Positions 40,700-53,159 are shown, counted from the first letter of the stretch. The stretch: 64,000 bases of DNA from Leguminivora glycinivorella (GCF_023078275.1 NC_062971.1:4960001-5024000); one strand, 5' to 3'. Program-made: numbers and translations. The notes: generated by a model from the letters alone, not told the origin.

Positions 40700-43600
40700 A
40701 GGTTTACTAAAGGTAAACTGGGTTTTGTCTGAAATAGTCATAGCGTTATTAATAAAGGTCTGACAAATCAAATACTTCGTTTAAATTTATGTCCTAGGTT
40801 TAGTCTCTTTAACAAACTCGTCATATTCGAAGATTCAAGAGGTTAATTTCTTCTGTAGTGGCAGTATTCGGTCATGGCATGTAGTTCCATTGTCTGGTAT
40901 TCACGTTTGCTTTGAAATGAGGAAGTAGAACGTTAATTACGAAGTCAGATTAAAGGCGCTTCTCCAAGGCGTTCGACAAGCGTGATATGAATGGATAAAC
41001 ATTAGTTGTTTAAGGTATAAAAAAGTTCGGCGTAATTTGTCGGTGACTCTATTTAAAATAAGTAAATTGACATAATACATAGTAGGTATTCGTATTACTA
41101 AGGGGCAGCTTGGGTAGACCACTTTGACTAACGTCTACTTTAGTGATTACCTACAACGTCTACACTCCGACTACTCTGAGGAAGTCGGTCTTTTGTGTAA
41201 CCTGCTTTCATAATTTAAAAGCCTGAATATATTACCTACAATATGGATCAAACATAACTAGTGTATTATCTCGTTGATGACCCAGACGACCACTAAAATG
41301 CAATGACATGCACGATTAGAGATGACGTGACAATGACAAATGAAATAAAATTGGTAACACAGACACGTTTGCGTAACACTTTGTTTCAGAGATCAAGCTG
41401 ATTATGAAAAGTAATGACAACTCCATGTTCAAGTGCTAACCTAGATAGTGCTGATTGACGCAACCAAGATTGGTCAGAGCGGGTGTGGAGCAAGAATTTT
41501 TCTTTACTGGAAGCAATTAGAAATCTTGTACAAGTTCCAATCGCCGATGCAGTTGTTTTGTAAACCTGTTCGTTTGCTCGACTGCCTGAGATCTTATAGT
41601 CCTTTGATCAAACGTTAGTCTCAAAACAAAGGATGTGAAACACCAGGAATATGAATAGCTTTATTTACGGAAGTCTAGTTTATTAGTTATCGTAACTTTT
41701 CTCGCAGTTAAATTGGCCGGATACAGTGACAGGTCTGCATTAAAACAGAGGCGTTCCAATCGTTTTCAGAGCGTTGATCAATTTTCACTTGAGAGGACCA
41801 GTTTCAGTGCGCTCCTTGATTATTGGATATCTTCACAGGCTTTCAGGTCACGTTTGACTGGTTCATCCGAGAACTTGAGTCGGTGATACGAATGAGAATA
41901 CACGACCGGCTCGTATGAGACTGCCGTGTGCATGTCTGTGGTCGCATCGTAAATTTAACAAGACATAATCCCATTCGCAAAGACTTTCAACTGCCAGAAC
42001 CGATTAATATTGCAATGAATTATTAGTCTTCGTCTGTATCTAATCAACAAATAAATGCTAGAGGATTTTGCATTCGATTCGATTAGGTTTCCGTTTCTAT
42101 CAACGTCAGCCGAGTCACGATATTGACTTTGTAGGAAGCCATTAAAATTCCTTCGCAACTTGTATTAATCTGAGATTTTCTGCAAAATATTAATTGAAAT
42201 TATTGAGTTGCAGGATAGACAGCTGCGCGCCATACAGGGTGCGCCGACGCAGCTCCGCTCTAAAGTCTTATGTGGCGGGAAATGTTTCATGCTCTGTTTA
42301 GAAGTGGTAAGCCAGTGTCTGCAGGACCAGGACCAGGGTTTCTTGCACCCTTGATGACCTTAGCAGTAGAGCTAACATCCGTAGGGATGCTTTGAGAAGT
42401 AATGAGTTTTTACTTGCAATCTTTCAATGCAACCAAAAAAGTTTCCATTTCAACCGTAAAAACTTTTCATTGTTTATTATAGAGACTTTAATGTGTTGAT
42501 TTCATAATGACGGTTACCTAAATGCTTCGCAAGCATTTGCAAAGTCTTGCCAAGTATCTAAACAGGCCATAAAGTACCTACAAACAACTTTTTAATACGT
42601 ATGGTGGCATTCGCCGCCGAATTTGGAACGCACGTGTGTTGCCAGCATACTAACGAGACAAACAGTTTTTAGCTGTATGTGAGTAATGTGATCGCTATAA
42701 TCGTTATGTCAATTACATAAAGTTGTGTTCGTGCAATTAGACACGCACACAACTTGGTCTCGACACAGGACATCGTTAATTAAAACTTTTATTGATTTTT
42801 TTATCATTTCATAACTTTGATACTCTCAGGAGGCTAAAGCATTAAGTAAATGCACTTTCTTTTAAAGAATTTCTATGTTCACATTGAATTAAACAATTTA
42901 TGATGTCCTCCCACTTAACAAGGCGTCTTGATACGTGGTCAGTAACAAGTATAATGGTGGTTCAACCTGACAAACACGGCAGGCAAAAACAAACCTTACA
43001 ACAATGATACAAAGAACTTTGACACGTGAAGCTTTTCAAGTTTTATTTGTACAGGTCGTTCACCTTCGCTTTCTGGAAGGTCACTCCACGTTATCGATTC
43101 AATCGATTGAGTGACAGGAACTTATCGACTACTCGATTGTGTCGTAGATTACACCAAGTGGTATTATGGATATCCATCTTATTGTGCTGTTACTGATATC
43201 GTGAACCTGCAATAGTTCTATCGACGTCACTTGACAATATTACCGGAGTAATCCCTTTCATGTGTTCACGGGAATGTTGTGTGAAGTAATAATGTTCTGC
43301 CATATGTTAAATTCTTATCTCTGGAAGTGATGATTCTCGCCACGCATATAGGACATGTGTCAGTATACACACAATTACTGATAGTTAAGTTAATATTATT
43401 ATCAACGCTCGGGATTTGGGAGGAGCTCCTGTTTGTAAGCTATTTGCGTAAGACATGTCATGTCAAATTAAATATAAGGTAAATAACTCACCCTTCCCGA
43501 ACTCTGATTATTTTAAAGTCACACAAGAGAAGAGCAAATATTGCAAATTACTTATGTAGGTATATATGAAGACCTTTTTCTAACTTTCTCCTATAAATAT

Positions 43601-44237
43601 GAGTATCTTGCATGTGATAGCATGTTTGTCAAAATATTGTTATGGCATGTCATTTTTCCCACTTTACATGGCAACGAAATGCGTTTACGAACAGTATTTA
43701 AATAGAGAGAGGGTTAAATACTTCGCAAAACAGTACTGTCCGCGTGCCCGACTATTAATTATAAAAGGACAGACACAGACCATTTCAGTGAGAAGACCAG
43801 AAAGTTGGTCTGGCTGTTGGAATCGGATCGCCGACTTTATCTTTATTATAGCACGGTGCGTGAGCCCACTTTCGCTCGACGAGAAGCATCATGTGCAAGT
43901 TAAACCATTATTGCATGCTGTAAAAGTATAACTGCATCCACTTCAGACGAGCCGAATGCACATGAATTGCAAAACTACTGCAATAGCCGAGCACTTGGAA
44001 CCTCAACAGTCGCATCGTTTCAATCGTAAAGAACAGCTTAATCACAAAATGCAAGTATGTTGCAGGGAATTGGATGACTCCAGTGAACTAACCGGTCATG
44101 TTGTTAACAATGTATCTTAACTACCCAACTAAAAGGCGGGTTATAGTTTAAAATGATAAGGATTGACAGTTGATCTCACCAAGCTGACAGATAAACAACG
44201 ATTTAACGAAAGGTGTTATGTTCTAATAAAAACACAT
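40700..44237. other. Spec2 intron, mostly unrecognised
   Basis: AT-rich and without obvious repeat ends. One open, splice-flanked stretch on the plus strand (42214-42306) is discussed under findings but not called as a gene. Confidence 0.35.
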
Positions 44238-44239
44238 AC

Positions 44240-44381
44240 CTATGTGTCCTGTGTGCTGGAAGTTTGTGGGCGCTCCGATCATGGAGCGGTCGATTCTCCG
44301 GCGTGTCCGCTGCGCCTGCGCGGCGGGCTGGTAGCAGCACGCGAACCACTGCAGCCAGATCTCACCACCGGTGCCGGCCAT
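44240..44381 (-). CDS. Spec2: Spec2 (CDC42 small effector) exon 1 with start codon
   Basis: Spec2/CDC42SE proteins are small effectors that bind GTP-loaded Cdc42 at the membrane and influence actin. Exon 1 encodes 47 residues from ATG at 44381: MAGTGGEIWLQWFACCYQPA, then Ala/Gln/Arg and RRIDRSMIGAPTNFQHTGH. The pattern I-G-A-P-x-x-F-x-H-x-x-H-I-G is a CRIB-type Cdc42-binding motif, and the CC pair near the N-terminus matches the lipid-modified cysteines of the family. One leftover G plus two bases from exon 2 give the glycine of HIGS. Exons 1, 2 and 3 total 246 bases, 81 residues plus stop, the usual family length. Donor GTATGT. The intron to exon 2 is about 13.6 kb. Confidence 0.9.
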
Positions 44382-44438
44382 TTTCAATCACTAAACTGTC
44401 CACTAGCTCGGAGAGTCACTTGCGCGTGTCAACGCGGC

Positions 44439-44471
44439 TTGAGAATTCGAATTTGAAATTCGAATTCTCAA
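44439..44471. repeat. 15-bp-arm palindrome in the Spec2 5' leader
   Basis: TTGAGAATTCGAATT, TGA, AATTCGAATTCTCAA: perfect arms with a 3-base loop, 58 bases upstream of the Spec2 ATG. If transcribed it would form a stable stem in the 5' UTR. Confidence 0.7.
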
Positions 44472-44649
44472 TTTTCTTTATGCCAGCACTAACGTTTCCA
44501 AAACTTCTGATGAATTATTATTTTTTAATTTTAATTTGAATGTTTAGAGTAGAATGTCGAATACACAATGAGTTGTACTGTAGCACGATAACACGAAACA
44601 CTGTCACTTATTGAATAGTCGGCTTCAGATAATATTCTCGGAATGGCGG

Positions 44650-44657
44650 TTTATATA
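44650..44657 (-). promoter_or_regulatory. Candidate TATA box for Spec2
   Basis: TATATAAA on the minus strand, about 270 bases upstream of the ATG, in a locally GC-richer patch (GCGCGTTATATAAACCGCC). A start site near 44620-44628 would give a leader of about 240 bases containing the palindrome at 44439. No clear initiator is seen. Confidence 0.35.
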
Positions 44658-45202
44658 ACGCGCGATGATCTCCTCTCCGCAGATAACGCCGGGTGCATGA
44701 TGTTGGAGCTCCGATAACTGGAACGGAAGAAACGAAACTGTTAAATTATGCTTTCTCTTTTGAACTAAACCTTACTCATTTGATAATAGGTAAATAAACA
44801 TATTTTATGGAAATATTCTTAATGATGTTTTCAAGATATTATAAATGTAAATTTAATGGTTAATTAAATTATAAACTCACTTGTGGACTGTTTTTCATAA
44901 ATTTGTTATCAGTAAAGTTTGTTTAGTAATTAAAGGAAGACATACAATGAAAGCTGTTTCTTCAAATTAAAAACAATATTGATAACAACTTCGTTTGATA
45001 AAGACATCGCTGCTTCTGCAACGACTCTGATGGCCATACAAATAAGTTAAACGTCAGAGACACTCGTATTGAACAGAAAATAGGTGGGAGATAAGTAGGT
45101 ATTCGCAAGTTTTTGCGATGCATTAGAAACTGTACAATACAATACTTACAAAATATTCTTTATTATGTACACAGAAAGACAATGTACTTACAGCTCAATT
45201 AA

Positions 45203-45860
45203 TGGAAACAATGTGCGACATCAAGTGGGGCTGTCGCTAAAGAGAAATCTCATCCAGAAAATATTTACGGAGTCAAGCGTATAGTAGCTAATTTCTCTGC
45301 ATGCACATTTAGTGTACACAGGCAGTTATCCACCCAGATGGCCATCCCCATTATGTATGAAATACTTAAAAGACCGGTTGACAATGAAATGCAGCTAAAC
45401 TTGTGTTATACTTACCTGCGACACTTTTATACATCCTTAGAAAACAGACTGGAAAAGCGTGTCGCCGACGGGGTGCAAGCGTGGGTGCAATCTTATCTAG
45501 GGATACTCGAACTCAAACCGGCTAAAGTCCACTTATATATTAAATTTATTCTAGAACATATAGTCTTTGACAATAAGAGGTAGTATCACGTGTTTAAACT
45601 TGGCCTTGAGACATCTCGAGTGTTGCTAGGATCGGTAAGTGACAGAATCATGGACATCACACATAATGACAGCTTATCTCATGAGTTGATGACTGATATA
45701 AGCGTGATGATCACCGAAGAGGAAATTGAAGTGAAATTTTGCTGCTTCATTTGTCATGTAGATAAGTTTTCGGAAATCAGATGTATAGGTATAGTGCGAG
45801 TAATTATAGTATGTTTGAATGCAATTATTTCTAACAGTTCTTTACAGGAATCCCGAAATT
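45203..45860 (+). pseudogene. Unidentified coding fragment with an in-frame stop
   Basis: A frame open from 45203 to a TAG at 45581 continues in the same frame to about 45860. It reads, for example, KSHPENIYGVKRIVANFSAC, ATG-led MAIPIMYEILKRPVDNEMQL, YLRHFYTSLENRLEKRVADG and, past the stop, DRIMDITHNDSLSHELMTDI. Composition is that of a helical cellular protein rather than chance AT-rich translation. I do not recognise the family. It could be a decayed duplicate, a transposon-carried gene piece, or an exon using a donor before the TAG. A GTGAAA at 45736 and a CTTTACAG before 45848 could form one intron. Confidence 0.45.
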
Positions 45861-45999
45861 GACACATAAATGTTGCCTGACATTCCGTTGTTGGTCCTTA
45901 CTAAGTACAAAGTCGACTTGTAGAAACAGAAAATTATGGCAAGTTCCCTAGTCAGGAAAGTATCAAGACCCAAAAGAAAATAAAGTTTCTATTCTGCGA

Positions 46000-46005
<6 letters not shown>

Positions 46006-46041
<36 letters not shown>
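46006..46041. repeat. (AT)n microsatellite
   Basis: A run of AT dinucleotides directly after an A tract, adjoining the SINE that follows. Such AT runs are usual at the tail side of this SINE family. Confidence 0.8.
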
Positions 46042-46043
<2 letters not shown>

Positions 46044-46045
<2 letters not shown>

Positions 46046-46306
46046 TATACAGATTATAGGACACTTAAGCTCAAGATTGACTGAGGCCCACGACAACGAT
46101 ATATACAATATATACCTTGTGTGATGAATAAATGACTATCTATCTATCTATCTATCTATAAAAACTTATATACGTAGAAAACATCCATGACTCAGGAACA
46201 AATATTTGTTCTCATCACACAAATAAATGCCCTTACCGGGATTCCGGGAACCCGGGACCGCGGCGTAGCAGGCAAGGTCATTACCGACTGCGCCAGACCG
46301 GTCGTC
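46044..46306 (-). mobile_element. tRNA-derived SINE
   Basis: On the minus strand it starts GACCGGTCTGGCGCAGTCGG TAATGACC (A-box region), has CCGCGGTCCCGGGTTCCCGG AATCCCGG (B-box region with a small insertion), then GTAAGGGCATTTATTTGTGT and GAACAAATATTTGTTCCTGA GTCATGGATG. I recognise this order as a widespread lepidopteran SINE. A (CTAT)n tract lies inside at 46136-46160. The B box is disturbed by a CCGGGAA duplication, so it is probably not transcribed well. Confidence 0.75.
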
Positions 46307-46689
46307 AAAAAAATGCGACATTACTTCTATTAAAGTACCTATTTAATAGAAGAAGTAACACTATGAACGAATAAGAACAATAAATCGAATTCTTGCTACA
46401 ACGGCACGCAACGGAAGCGATAAGGCCATGTTTAGAAACATTTTATTTCTACTAGAACGCACAACACACACCCGAGAAAAAACAGTGAAAGTTGATAAGA
46501 TAACATATCCGAGAGCACAGGGAGAGAGGTGTTCCAGTCGGGTTGATGCGTGATCTATCGACAACCTGATTATTGATATCAGCAGGCAAATTGTGGACAG
46601 CTTTTGATATGATGACATTTATTTCTGTATCAAATACTTTTGCAAAATCATCGATGTTAATCAACTATCAAATTTTTCGCATAATTATT

Positions 46690-46761
46690 CGAAACGCTTT
46701 GGATCAGTTAGTACGTACACTTAGTACTAACCCTGGTACTAAATGATCCAAAGCGTATTCC
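46690..46761. repeat. Hairpin repeat
   Basis: CGAAACGCTTTGGATCAGTT AGTAC and GTACTAAATGATCCAAAGCG form arms with one or two mismatches around a loop that contains TTAGTACTAA. Confidence 0.55.
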
Positions 46762-46769
46762 TGATCGAA

Positions 46770-47995
46770 TAACCCCTATATCGGGACAAAAGTTACATTT
46801 TTCGGGATTTTGAGAGTCTTCTCGGGAAAAACTTAATAAAATGAAATATTTGTTTTTAACTTGATACCTGCCTGACTCTCGAGCGACATAGCGTCAGCTA
46901 TTTTTGGTTTTGCAAAGCGGTTTTAAGGGTATTTTTCTCGCGCGAACAATCGATAAAACCCCGCCAAATCCCGACGGTTTGGCAACTTTGTTAGGACACT
47001 GAAGTGTATCGCCAAGTTTATCACTCCCAATACTGGTTCAATAACAGTCCTTTTCCAAAGACCAATGTGGAATACCGGGCCAGTTTGCACAGTATCGGAC
47101 CAGTCCTGCGGCGTGAACTAACAACCCAAACTGACCGAAACCGGTACCCACAGTATACTGGATAGTGGCCCAACAAAACACGTTAGTTGATATGACGATA
47201 CTTGGCTCGGTTAAGATACACATACCATTAACTTCCTAACCTACATGTTTCGCACAGTTAATGTTTGGAAAACGTTTAGATTAATTTGACCTCTAATCTG
47301 TATCAACGGATTAAAAACTATTGATTTGAATAGAGAAAGTTACCTTGACAAAAACGTAAACAAATGGGAAGTTGTAAAGTTTTATAGCCGTGTATGTTTC
47401 CGAGAGAATTGGAATTAATTTTATTTGACAGCTTTGTATGGTAATTTATGAACAAGACATCTTTAGGAGGTACTCCGGGTACTTGTATCAACTATTGGAT
47501 CATGTTACACCATTTGGGAACACGCTTTGATGCTAGTGACCTGTAGAGTAAATGAGTTATGATTTCAAACAAATTGAATAAAAAATCAGTTATAGGGGCA
47601 CTATGAATTTTGTTTCATTTATGGAGGAAAGAGATCTGCAGGGCGCTAGGAGTATCATATCATAGGTGTACACAAATATTTATATATTTATTTACAATAT
47701 CAAAGAAGAAAATCTTTAAAATTATATCCTCAAGTTGACGCAAAGTAAGCAAACTAGTATAGGAGACATTTATATACCAGTTCTCTTGGATCAAATTGCA
47801 AGAAAGTAAACACTTACAAGTTGCATTACGTGGTTGACCGCTCGATAAGTAACAAGTCATTGTTATCAGCTAATTGGTGGATGACGAGTGAAAGTCTATC
47901 CCGAGACGAGAGCGAAAGTCCACGACTTGGCTGCATTTTTACTGCAATGTCAAGCCATTAATGCAGTAAAGCTTGCTTTCCCACCAAAAGTGCGG
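46770..47995. other. Intergenic, nothing recognised
   Basis: A locally GC-richer stretch at 47030-47220 (for example CAGTTTGCACAGTATCGG, GAAACCGGTACCCACAGTAT) may be an unidentified repeat. No coding signal. Confidence 0.3.
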
Positions 47996-47999
47996 CTTA

Positions 48000-48275
48000 A
48001 AAGATACCAATACTACATACATACATACAATCACGCCTGTATCCCATAAAGGGGTAGGCAGAACACATGAAACTACTAAAGCTTCAGTGCCACTCTTGGC
48101 AAATAAGGGGTTGAAAGAAAACGAAACTGTGACATTGCAGTGACAGGTTGCCAGCCTCTTGCCTACGCCACAATTTAACCCATATCCCATAGTCGCCTTC
48201 TACGACACCCACGGGAAGAAAGGGGGTGGTGAAAAACTTAACCCGTCACCACACAGGCCCCACCACAGGACCAAT
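48000..48275 (+). repeat. Dispersed repeat (GGGGTAGGCAGA family), fullest copy
   Basis: CATACATACATACAATCACG CCTGTATCCCATAAAGGGGT AGGCAGAACACATGAAAC, then TTCAGTGCCAC, ACAGGTTGCCAGCCT, CCCATATCCCATAGTCG, CCTTCTACGACACCCACGGG and GGGGGTGGTG. Other copies at 52433 (plus), 53160 (minus) and a stub at 20780 make it one of the best sampled families in the window. Confidence 0.7.
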
Positions 48276-48980
48276 ATTACACTGTATTAAAACTAAAGTG
48301 CACTGTAACAATTCTTTTTTCGGGTATAAAAACCGTCTCGCCTATGTCTCTCGATGATATTTTAGGTCACCTATGCGACAAAGAAGTTTTTGTAGTATTT
48401 AAAACTCAGAAAATTTGCTGAACAGAAACTACACTAACAATATACATATGCATATATTCAACAGTTTATGTTTCTGTCATTTGTAAACAATCTGTATTTA
48501 CACTTGCCGTCTATACTTTTATCTTGTTTACAGTGTCGTAAAAAAGGTCTTTCAACATTCTTGTGCACTTACCAATAATAACTTCTATTTTCATCCTAAC
48601 ATACTCAGTAGCAATAAGGGGTTTTTTTTTAATTTTCAGACATGGAGCCATCATACAGCAATTAGATTGACTAAGCTTTTATTGCTGTTATACCAAAAGA
48701 AACACATTTACATATACATTTGAAAAAAAAATTAAATGAACAAAGACTTTGCTTAAAGGACTTTAAATCCAGGCCATAATTATTTAAAAAAAAAATGGCT
48801 ACACATTCCGGCAATTTAATTGCAATAACAAAACGCAACCAATCAGCGTCACTCAGCGTTCGATTTTCGAGCGCTGCACTTTTTTCGGAGCGCGCTGAGA
48901 GGCCGGCGTTACGACCTATTAAGCCGACCCCATTTTGACGTCGCTTTCGGTTTTATGGTAATCAATTAGTGTAATGCATA

Positions 48981-49331
48981 TACAGAGTGGGGCCTGTAAC
49001 AAAGGCGAAGAATTGAACTCTAGGCTATTCTCCTTATACTGATCAACATTTGTTCGGCGACTTTTAAAAATAACTTGTATTTTGATTTTTATCACCCTTG
49101 AAAGTTTTTACTAAGAGGTAATGTATTGCGAATTCTGTTAAGTCTAAAGTGTGACAGACAACGTCAATGACAACAATAATGGCGTACATTGAAGCTAATA
49201 TTTATTTTGTATGAAAAATTAAAAATTTAAAGACTTCATAATTTTTAAAAGTCACTGAACAAATGTTGATCAGTATAAGGAGAATAGCCTACAGTTCAAT
49301 TCTTCGCCTTTGTTACAGGCACCACTCTGTA
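48981..49331. mobile_element. TIR element, about 350 bp, TA-flanked
   Basis: TACAGAGTGGGGCCTGTAAC AAAGGCGAAGAATTGAA and its complement close the element. Complementarity continues for about 90 bases through CTCCTTATACTGATCAACAT. TA at both ends fits a Tc1/mariner-type target. No transposase. Confidence 0.8.
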
Positions 49332-51918
49332 GAACATTGTAGTGGCTGATATAATCTAATAGTTAATTAGTTAATGCTCTTGAACAGTGCAGGAGCAGAA
49401 TATTAGGATAGGTTCAAAAATATGTAAAAGTAAGCGGGGTACCCGTGTTACATTTTCAAGAGCATTTTCATAACAGAAGACTCGTTCTTATATTTTTTTT
49501 GTAAATCTCTATCCTATTAAACATCCTCCCTTGAACGAAATCACATCAATATGCAGGTACCATATTAATATGAGCTGCTTAGTTTGGCGAAACAAGTTAT
49601 TTCAACCATTGCTTCCGCATTGTCGTTAATCGAGTTTAATCCGAGTTTAAAGTAACTGGTCCAGTTATCCCGATTGCTGCGATCCACATTAACACAGTTT
49701 GCGAGTTTTCGTTGCACAACTGGCTAACGTATTTCAACACCGTACGTAAACTTAAAAATAGTCATGGGAAACAGGTCTGGCTTGCCTGAATGCCTGATAT
49801 AGTAGCCTAGGATAAGGCGGATCAGGTAAAATATAAACTTTATCAGCGATAATTCGAGTAATTTTAACATAGAATTTTATTTGGAGGGACTTTAGCAACA
49901 GTAAACAAAACGTCGAATGCTACAAGTGCTGCAGATATGGACATCCGTTCCTTTGTCTCTTTAGTGATTTCCGGGCTATAACTTTTGCTAACGTCGTAAC
50001 GTTTGCCAAATCTAGATCGAACACAAGTTCTTCGTGTAATCTGATCCCAACTACAGAAGCATCTCTTTTCACTTACGCATGACTGCAGTCTCAGATATTG
50101 TGTAGCAGCATCTAGCATGCCCATTTCATAGAATATTTTATTTCATATTGTGTTGCTGACCTTCCTGCCAATATTTCTATAAGAAACATAAAAAACGCAT
50201 TAGGAAAGACGTATCGTGTTGTAAAATATAACACTAAACGATATTGCAACCACCATTTGTTTTTATGATATATCTTTCATATGCAGGCAACTATTTCATC
50301 ATGTTTTAAAAACGGTCACTTTCGTTTGCATTAAACCTTATGCCATGTTGACTGAATTAATTTCACATTGAGAAATCAGCATAGAGTTTATTTCACTGTC
50401 AGCATACTACTTACTTGTTTGTGTATGTTCTATGTATGTTACGTTGTTTTTTGTCTAATATTGTTGGTCAGCTTTAATAGTCGGTATCTGGGTGGAAAAA
50501 TGTCACGGATATAAGCGATTAAACTGGTTTCGGAATTTATGGCGTGAGAAACTTTGGTATTGGACTGAAACTTTTGGACGCTTGAATTTCGTGTTTTCTA
50601 TGCCAAAGGTTCTGAGGATGTTCAATATCGTACGACTAGGAGGGCGTAGGGTATTTTTGTACATTTTTGTTTGCTCACTTTTACGTAATGCATGTTCAGG
50701 TTGAAACCTACGTCGTAAAATACAGGACGAGTTCCCTAATCTCGCCCAACATGAAACGAGCGTATTTGTAGGCGCGGCGGGAGATCCGCGTGAAAATAGA
50801 TTGCACTTCAACAGCCCAATCCCTATCTGACGTGGATGGATCCGTCCCCATACGTTACCCTTCCATGTTTATTATGTGATAGCGCGTACGTTTAAGTTAC
50901 AATCGTAATATTAAATGGATATGTCTACGTATTTAACGCTCTAATTTCAACGGAAATGAATACTTGAATGCATTAATCAATAAAAATGTCCGCGATAAAA
51001 AAGGTATGCCTAAAATTATAATAGTAGGTACACTGAATTGGTAATTTTACCACGAAATGGTCTCGCAATACCTCAGAATTCATGCTGACCCGATGCACCG
51101 AACTAAACATACGAAATTCTGCACTAAAAATCTGTGATATTCTGTGGTGATATTGTTAGCGTTAGAAACAACAAAGCAGTAACGGCATTTTCTTTGCTGG
51201 TTCACAAAAAAACGTGGATGACAGCTAGTTGTCATGTCAGAATGCTCCTCCACAAAAAACGTTGTGGGATGTCAACAGCTTGTTGTGATGCTATGGGTAC
51301 AGAACCCATAGCAGGTGATAAGTATATTAGCATTCGGCGTGAATGATGAGTTGATGACGCGTTTACGGGCACTTGTATTTGTAGATATCTAAAAGTCTAT
51401 AAGGTACGAGTAAAGTGTGTAGGAACTTAAGAAGTTAAACAAATCGAGCTAACTGAAATACCTAATAAGTAATAACTATATCGTATAAGCAAGATGTGAA
51501 CTTGTGAAATAGGTAGAGGGAGAAGGGGCGCTAATTGTCACAAAGTGTGACGAACTCATGTGACCTTGTGGAATTTCGCACATGGATGTTGGCATTGGAA
51601 AGCGTTTAGGTAAAATACTCCATAACACATAAGTTAGATTTGTCTACAAAAAGAGGGCAGCACCAGTTGTGTGTTGTGTATGTGAATAGGCCGGTAAAGT
51701 GCCGGTCGGGTTTTGCGAGGCTGAAGAAGTAGAATAAACAAACAACTTTCCTTCGACGTTGCTTTTTCTGTGTTGCTTTGAAACTGATAAATAATAATGA
51801 AGCGTAATGATAATTAATTCATACTATGACTACATGACTACTTGTAACTCACCTATCACGATTTTTGTTAAATTCGTAACCAATTCGAAAGAAATCATTT
51901 CTAGCTTTTGAATAGGTA
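49332..51918. other. Intergenic, nothing recognised
   Basis: AT-rich. Open stretches at 50492-50704 (plus) and 50503-50811 (minus) overlap each other and lack any recognisable motif. Confidence 0.3.
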
Positions 51919-52018
51919 AGGGCCACTTGCACCACCTGCTTAACTCAAGGCTGTCAACTGCCAAATTTCATATAAAATGGTGCAATGGTGCTCCATTTTC
52001 GGCGGTGCAAGTGACTCT
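51919..52018. repeat. 100-bp hairpin MITE (GGCCACTTGCACCACC ends)
   Basis: AGGGCCACTTGCACCACC at the left and GGTGCAAGTGACTCT at the right form inverted ends, with ATAAAATGGTGCAATGGTGC inside. Short elements with these ends are common in moth genomes. Confidence 0.6.
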
Positions 52019-52114
52019 AAGGATATTATTTGGCCATTTATTTTAACCAGCATTATAATATAATGTAATAAATGTAGCATTAAAAAGTTACTTGCTTGAA
52101 ATACGGTTGACAGT

Positions 52115-52339
52115 ATGTACAGTGAAATTGGAAGGAAATCGTTTTTCTTAGCTTTATTTTTATACCTTTTAGGGCAATGGCCTTTGCTTTATGTAAATAC
52201 GACTCTGGTGATTCACCGCCGACACAAGTATGAACAAAGTAAGGAGTATTTTGATTTGATAAGCATGAACGAACATACAATTGAGAAAATACCTAAACAA
52301 ATGTCTCAAGAGATTAATGTAATGGAGAGCACCAAATGA
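52115..52339 (+). other. Small ORF with a hydrophobic N-terminus, doubtful
   Basis: Seventy-four codons from an ATG: a hydrophobic segment SFFLALFLYLLGQWPLLYV after a short basic start (a signal-peptide or membrane shape), then a polar tail with KQMSQEINVMESTK. It could be a real short exon or gene, or chance. No splice context, homology or neighbouring exon supports it. Confidence 0.2.
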
Positions 52340-52432
52340 AACGATCACAAGAAATAGGTACCTAATAGGGTTATTAGAGTTTTTGTGTAGGTAACACAGT
52401 CATGTTTAACACCTACCTGATTCTATTCATAC

Positions 52433-52690
52433 ATATATAAATGTACTCTTGTATTCCCAAATGGGGTAGGCAGAAGACATGGAATTGCTCAAGTTTCAGG
52501 GCTACTTATATCAAAAAGTGGTTAAAAGAAGACGAAATTGTGAATCGTGATTGACAGGTTGCTAGCCTGATCGCCCACGCGAACATTTCAAACCCATATC
52601 CCACAGTCGACTTCTACGACTACGGAAGGAAAGGAGGTGGTGATATCCTTAACCGGTGACCACGGGGTATCCGATTTATGATTCTTATTT
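52433..52690 (+). repeat. Dispersed repeat (GGGGTAGGCAGA family), second copy
   Basis: CTTGTATTCCCAAATGGGGT AGGCAGAAGACATGG, ACAGGTTGCTAGCCT, AACCCATATCCCACAGTCGA and GGAGGTGGTGATATCC follow the order of the copy at 48000. Confidence 0.65.
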
Positions 52691-53159
52691 ATTAGGCACA
52701 TACCAAAGAATACATATTGGACACAATAAACGAAAATACATAGTTTAATGTAAACAAGCATACATAACAACGTCAGGTAAGGTAACTCAAAACGGTCACA
52801 ATTTTTCTGAGCTGAATAAGTAGGGCGAGTAGGTAGGTACTTAAAAGTAACTTTAGAAATTAAGTCAGTATACTCTTGCTAGTTGGACTGTGGTAAAGTT
52901 GTCACCATTAGTCAGATGAGTCGCGACGGGTCCTGGGTTCAGGGCGGCGTATAAATAGACGCTGCAAGGATCTCTAATTTAAGCCGACGTCTGCGTCTAG
53001 TGCGCCTGACAAGGATACGGATTGGAGAGATAGCGGGCTAACAAGTTGGGATTTATTTTAGTTCAGACTGGATGGAATGGCAAAATCACCAAGTTTCGTG
53101 TATTTGATAAAAACAGTGTTTGCAGGCGAGTATTTTTGAGGCAAGAAAAGTGTCAAAGT

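Noticed and set aside
50492..50811. Overlapping plus and minus ORFs near 50.6 kb
   Set aside because: No motif, no splice support and mutual overlap. Probably chance.
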